Assembly: GCF_020379485.1 (NCBI RefSeq)
Contig: NC_063450.1
Location: forward strand, 50,801,374-50,865,373
Direction: 5' to 3'
DNA from: Brassica napus
Taxonomy: Eukaryota; Streptophyta; Magnoliopsida; Brassicales; Brassicaceae
DNA length: 64,000 nucleotides
The notes under the pieces were generated by a model. It searched no databases, was not told the origin of the DNA, and saw nothing but the letters and a program-made list of their open reading frames with translations. The translations under genes and the position numbers were made by a program. Below are positions 60,301 through 64,000 of the stretch, one piece after another (positions within the stretch are counted from its first letter, which is position 1; the number at the start of each line of letters is the position of its first letter).

Positions 60301-63300
60301 ATTGTGTCTGGATGATCAAGTCCAAGTTCCCTTTCATTTATGTCGAGTGCTTTCTGCTGATAAATGGTAGCCTGAAAAATCAAAACTGGTTAGTTGCATG
60401 CAGTAGAGACATTCTTCTGCACAGGAATTGAATTGAGCGATGCCTTGGAGACAGTCTCGAATTCTTTCAAAGTGAATACCTGGTTAAAGTCCCCAGTATG
60501 GTACAGCACAACAGCAAGTAGACTATATGCTCCGGCGGTCATTCTATGATATGGGCCGCACACAGCTACAAGCTTCGTTAATGCCTGTAGAGTCAACCCA
60601 TAATATCAACTCACTTAAACAGTTTGAAGTATAATAAATACATTCAATGAAAAAGGTGTCAGAAACAAGCTGAAGAGCTAGATATTCCAGTGTAAAATCA
60701 TCATGCCCGCTAAAACAAAACTCACTAATTCATATTTACACGGGGCTAAGAGTGCCTACTCAGTAAGTCTATGCTAGTTCTAAAAATAAAATTGGTTGAT
60801 AAGGATGAAAGATGGAGAAACTTGGAAAATAAAAAATGTACTCAATTGCTTTGTTCGCATAAGAAGGATTATATAATGAGTGGTGGCAGGGGACGGCATG
60901 CAAAGAAGGGATCAGCGTATTCAGACTAGTCAAGAACTTCATTACCTAGTCAGTATATAAAAAGAGGAAGGAGAAAGTGATCAGTTATACCTTGGTACCA
61001 TAACTGACAGCATCCTCTAGTTTTCCTTTATCCAAGGAAGTTTTGGATGATTCCAACAACGTGCGTCCATCAGCGGATGAACATGCAACGTGCTGCACAC
61101 AAAAGCAGTGCTCTTTTGTCAGTTAAGAATTTCACTTTTCTATTATAGCATGTTACTGGAGTAAGATAATTGCAAAATGGTACCTTATATACAGGAACCA
61201 TACTGACGATATCTAACTTCTTGAATGGACATGATGTGTCCATCTCATAGTCTTTAGGAACAAGCTCCAGTCCAACCTAAAACGATGAGTGAAGCAACAT
61301 ATGAGCATCTAAGGTAGGATTGTCGCAAATGAAAGAAAATCAGATTGACAATCGCAAACCTTGTGTGACAGTCCCCTAAGAATGGAGAATTTTCTCAATT
61401 CCTGGCAACCTTCATGCTTCCAATCCCACCCATACCTCTTGGAAATGAAAGTTTCTACCCAGGTCCACTTTATCTTTTCGTCGTATTCACTCTCAGTGTC
61501 AGACGGTGTTCCCAATAGGACATTTAAGCATGTTGCTATTGAGATGGCTAGATCAGCTGTGTTTTCAACAGCTGCTACAACAGCCTGCAGTATATGCTTG
61601 TATGCCCGAACAATCATTTCATGAATACAGAGGGATTGCACATGAGGGAGCTTGTCAGCCAGCTCGACCTAAGATGAAAGAAGAAAAGAGTGATTACTAA
61701 AGAAACGGGCCACTTTGCTTCTCTAAGCATATTCGTTCAATTTGAAGCAAAGGTACCAAAAACTATAATTGAAATGGTTACCACTCTCCCCAAGGAATGC
61801 ATCTGTAAGCCTCTGGTGTGCATAAAGTCAGTCAGAGTTCTCCCATCGACGGGTGAGAGTTCAAGAGATCCAAAGTCTGCCACCTGCAACGTATCAAGTC
61901 GAAGTTCATGAGGAGCTGAGGATTCTTACTATAGAGGGAAGTAAAAGTCCAAGGAACTGACCAGTTTCGGAAGAGCGGTGTCAGTGTAGTATTTGCGGGA
62001 CATCTCAATCAGCTCTCCTGGTGACTGCAGGGAAAAGTTCATGGAGAGAGAGTACCCAAGGTAAGATTCATAAAAGCAAACTAGGTAAGTAGAAGTCGTC
62101 TCTTACTACTATACAATAATGTCATCAGCTGGGGAAACAAACAAACCTTGAGATGAAAACCAGTTTCTGATTCTTTAAGACGCTGATATGCAGCTTCTGT
62201 CACCAATTCTTTCCACATCTTTTCCATTTCCTCATTCTGTTTCTCGAGTTCCTTCTGAACCTCAGTTTCTGATTTATTGTCATTGTCAACGGTATTAACA
62301 AGGGTATCCTTGCCCTGTTCAGACTTGTTAGCTTTCACATCAATCTTCTTTTTAATCTCCTTTAGAAGTCCACCTTGCTTTCCAAGACCCTTAACAGGTG
62401 GTTCAGGCTTAGCATCTTCAGTGTTTTTAGACTCAGTTTTGTTTGAAGCTGGATTTTGAAGATGTTGCACCCAACAAGCTCCCAATTCCCACCTTATAGG
62501 CTTGGTTTTTCTTGAGGGCTCAGCCTCTAATTTCTGCAGACTGTCCTCAAATACTTTCCTCACAAGGGACTTAGCCACACGTATTTGTTCTGAGTCTGCA
62601 TTTGGTGATCTCTGAGCTATGCTGGAAGGAGTTGACGACTTGTGTAACAGAGTTCGCAAGCTGAAATGAATATTCAGAAAATGATTGCTAAATACCATAT
62701 ATTTCCAAATTCACATATAGTATGCCAAAATGTGAATCATGCCAAGAGAGATATGTTAAGCAATGCAAATATGAGATGCCTTTGTTGCTCGAAACTTGTA
62801 CACAACCATGAGTAACCAGTAATACTAACGCATAATACAACACATGAAGATTTTACCTGTTTACATTCAGTGCATTTGCACCTCCATCTGATTGGTCTTC
62901 AATGTCTATATCCTGTGGGAGACTGCCCCCATCCAAGTTAATTTCAGCAGCAACCTTAACAATGGCTGTGAAACCACAATGTCTGACAACCACCACACCC
63001 AAGGTCGATGTATCCTGTATGATTGAATAAATCTCAGTAACAAATCCAGCAAGAGAAAGCTAAGAAAATTAGCACAAGCTATAACAAAATTACATGAACC
63101 GTCGCACTCTCATCAGCAGTGATCCCTTTAAGCAAATTTCTTTGAGCAAGCTCTTCCTGAGAGATCTCTAGAACTCGAGTCCCATCACTCTTTCGGTCAA
63201 GCTTGGCACTGGCATCAGGGTCATCTCTAGCCACCCTTATGACCAAATCACCTACTCTTTGTTCATGGAAAGCCAACGCAGGCGAGAGTTGATTACTCTC

Positions 63301-63950
63301 TACTACATTCTTTATAATCTCCACTGCTTTGAAAACAGAAACGTCGACGAATAGACTGTGGAGTAGAAAGGCCTTCCTATCTCGAACCTGTCTCTCTTCA
63401 GATGTTTTACAAGGCATGGCTGCCAAAATCGCAAACTCCTTGGCCCACTTTCTCTTGTCATGCTTACCAGACCGGCCAACCCCACCGCCATCTCCTCCCC
63501 ATGTCACATCCTCCACTGGAAGTGACGGAAAAGTAGATGGGCTATCTGCAACAACCGGAAGAACTACCCAAGTGTTTGCCCGGAAACCATAAGGAAGGTT
63601 GCCAAACTGAAACAGAACAACAAATTATTATATAATGAAGCCTCTTAAATAATCAACATAGCATACAAAAGAAGCTTAACGTACTTTATTATGCTCAGTG
63701 AAGGCTTTCATAAGAGCGTCATAAGCCTGCAACCACAATAACACCAACGATCATAAAACAAAACTGAAAAGAAAGAAAAAAAAAAAGGTTAAACCTTTTA
63801 TCATCAATTCAAACTTACAGTATCAAAAGGCCTGCTTATCTGTTGCAGCAGCTCAACTAAAGAATGACACAGGAGCTGCTGTTTCCCAGCTGGGTAAAAA
63901 CCTGTTCTTGACGCAACAACAGTGATAGGCTTCCCACTTGAAACTTTAAC
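57360..63950 (-). CDS. REC2: REC2-like clustered-mitochondria/TPR protein, 5' partial
   Basis: Seventeen exons are in the window, and all phases agree: 63950-63819, 63726-63685, 63606-63094, 63014-62857, 62660-62147, 62024-61962, 61883-61782, 61668-61360, 61276-61184, 61092-60991, 60584-60480, 60371-60238, 60159-59976, 59870-59739, 59669-59557, 59410-59332, 59234-57360. They encode about 1549 residues. The 5' exons continue past 64000. Visible parts in order: GSKIP/CLU-type region ([30 protein letters not shown]), a charged linker, a conserved core ([40 protein letters not shown]), TPR repeats ([60 protein letters not shown]), and a long low-complexity C-terminal tail ending SDSEIEVTN. The REC proteins set chloroplast compartment size and are related to FRIENDLY. 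Position matches At4g28080. Confidence 0.93.
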
Positions 63951-64000
63951 CTGCAAAATGGTAATACCAAATCAGTCTTAAGTTTCTCTCAGAAGCAATC

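Overview
This window is nuclear DNA of a flowering plant of the mustard family (Brassicaceae), most likely a Brassica or Raphanus relative. Genes are intron-rich with GT/GC-AG splice sites and sit in AT-rich intergenic DNA. As I recall it, their order matches Arabidopsis chromosome 4 from about At4g27860 to At4g28080: MEB1 and a neighbour, SINAT4, BOB2, ATX4, CRF4, SLAH2, a DUF3444 gene, an AAA ATPase, a light-harvesting-like protein, an N-acyltransferase, TET7, COX6b and REC2. Several Arabidopsis genes of the interval were not found (UBC9, PYL10, MTM1 and others), while transposon debris has been added. That is the pattern expected of a fractionated Brassiceae subgenome. Gene identities come from translating exons and recognising motifs; no search was run.

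Layout. 1-3878: two tandem VIT-like 'membrane protein of ER body' genes, the first cut by the window edge. 4117-4188: tRNA-Gln. 4701-5789: SINAT4-like ubiquitin-ligase gene with a damaged first exon. 7165-10687: tandem BOBBER (NudC-domain chaperone) genes, each with a perfect heat-shock element. 12012-17249: ATX4-type histone methyltransferase, 23 exons. 17250-21271: no gene seen. 21272-22246: CRF4. 22458-27824: repeat-rich, no gene. 27825-28826: relic of a duplicated block. 28972-29467: hAT-like element. 29754-34070: HSF-domain-like gene with a 3.3-kb LINE in intron 1. 34982-36899: SLAH2 anion channel, divergent from a DUF3444 gene at 38125-39658. 40288-43051: non-autonomous CACTA element. 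43502-47292: AAA ATPase. 47687-55308: LIL-like protein, N-acetyltransferase, tetraspanin and COX6b, all on the minus strand. 55780-56780: 27-bp minisatellite loaded with E2F-type sites. 57360-63950: REC2-like protein, running off the right edge.

The genes are unrelated housekeeping, chromatin, transport and signalling genes kept together by ancestral gene order; they do not form one pathway. I see no clearly new biological system. The most unusual objects are the tandem half-domain HSF-like gene hosting a LINE, the E2F-site minisatellite, and the heat-element-driven BOBBER pair in which one copy has lost its intron.
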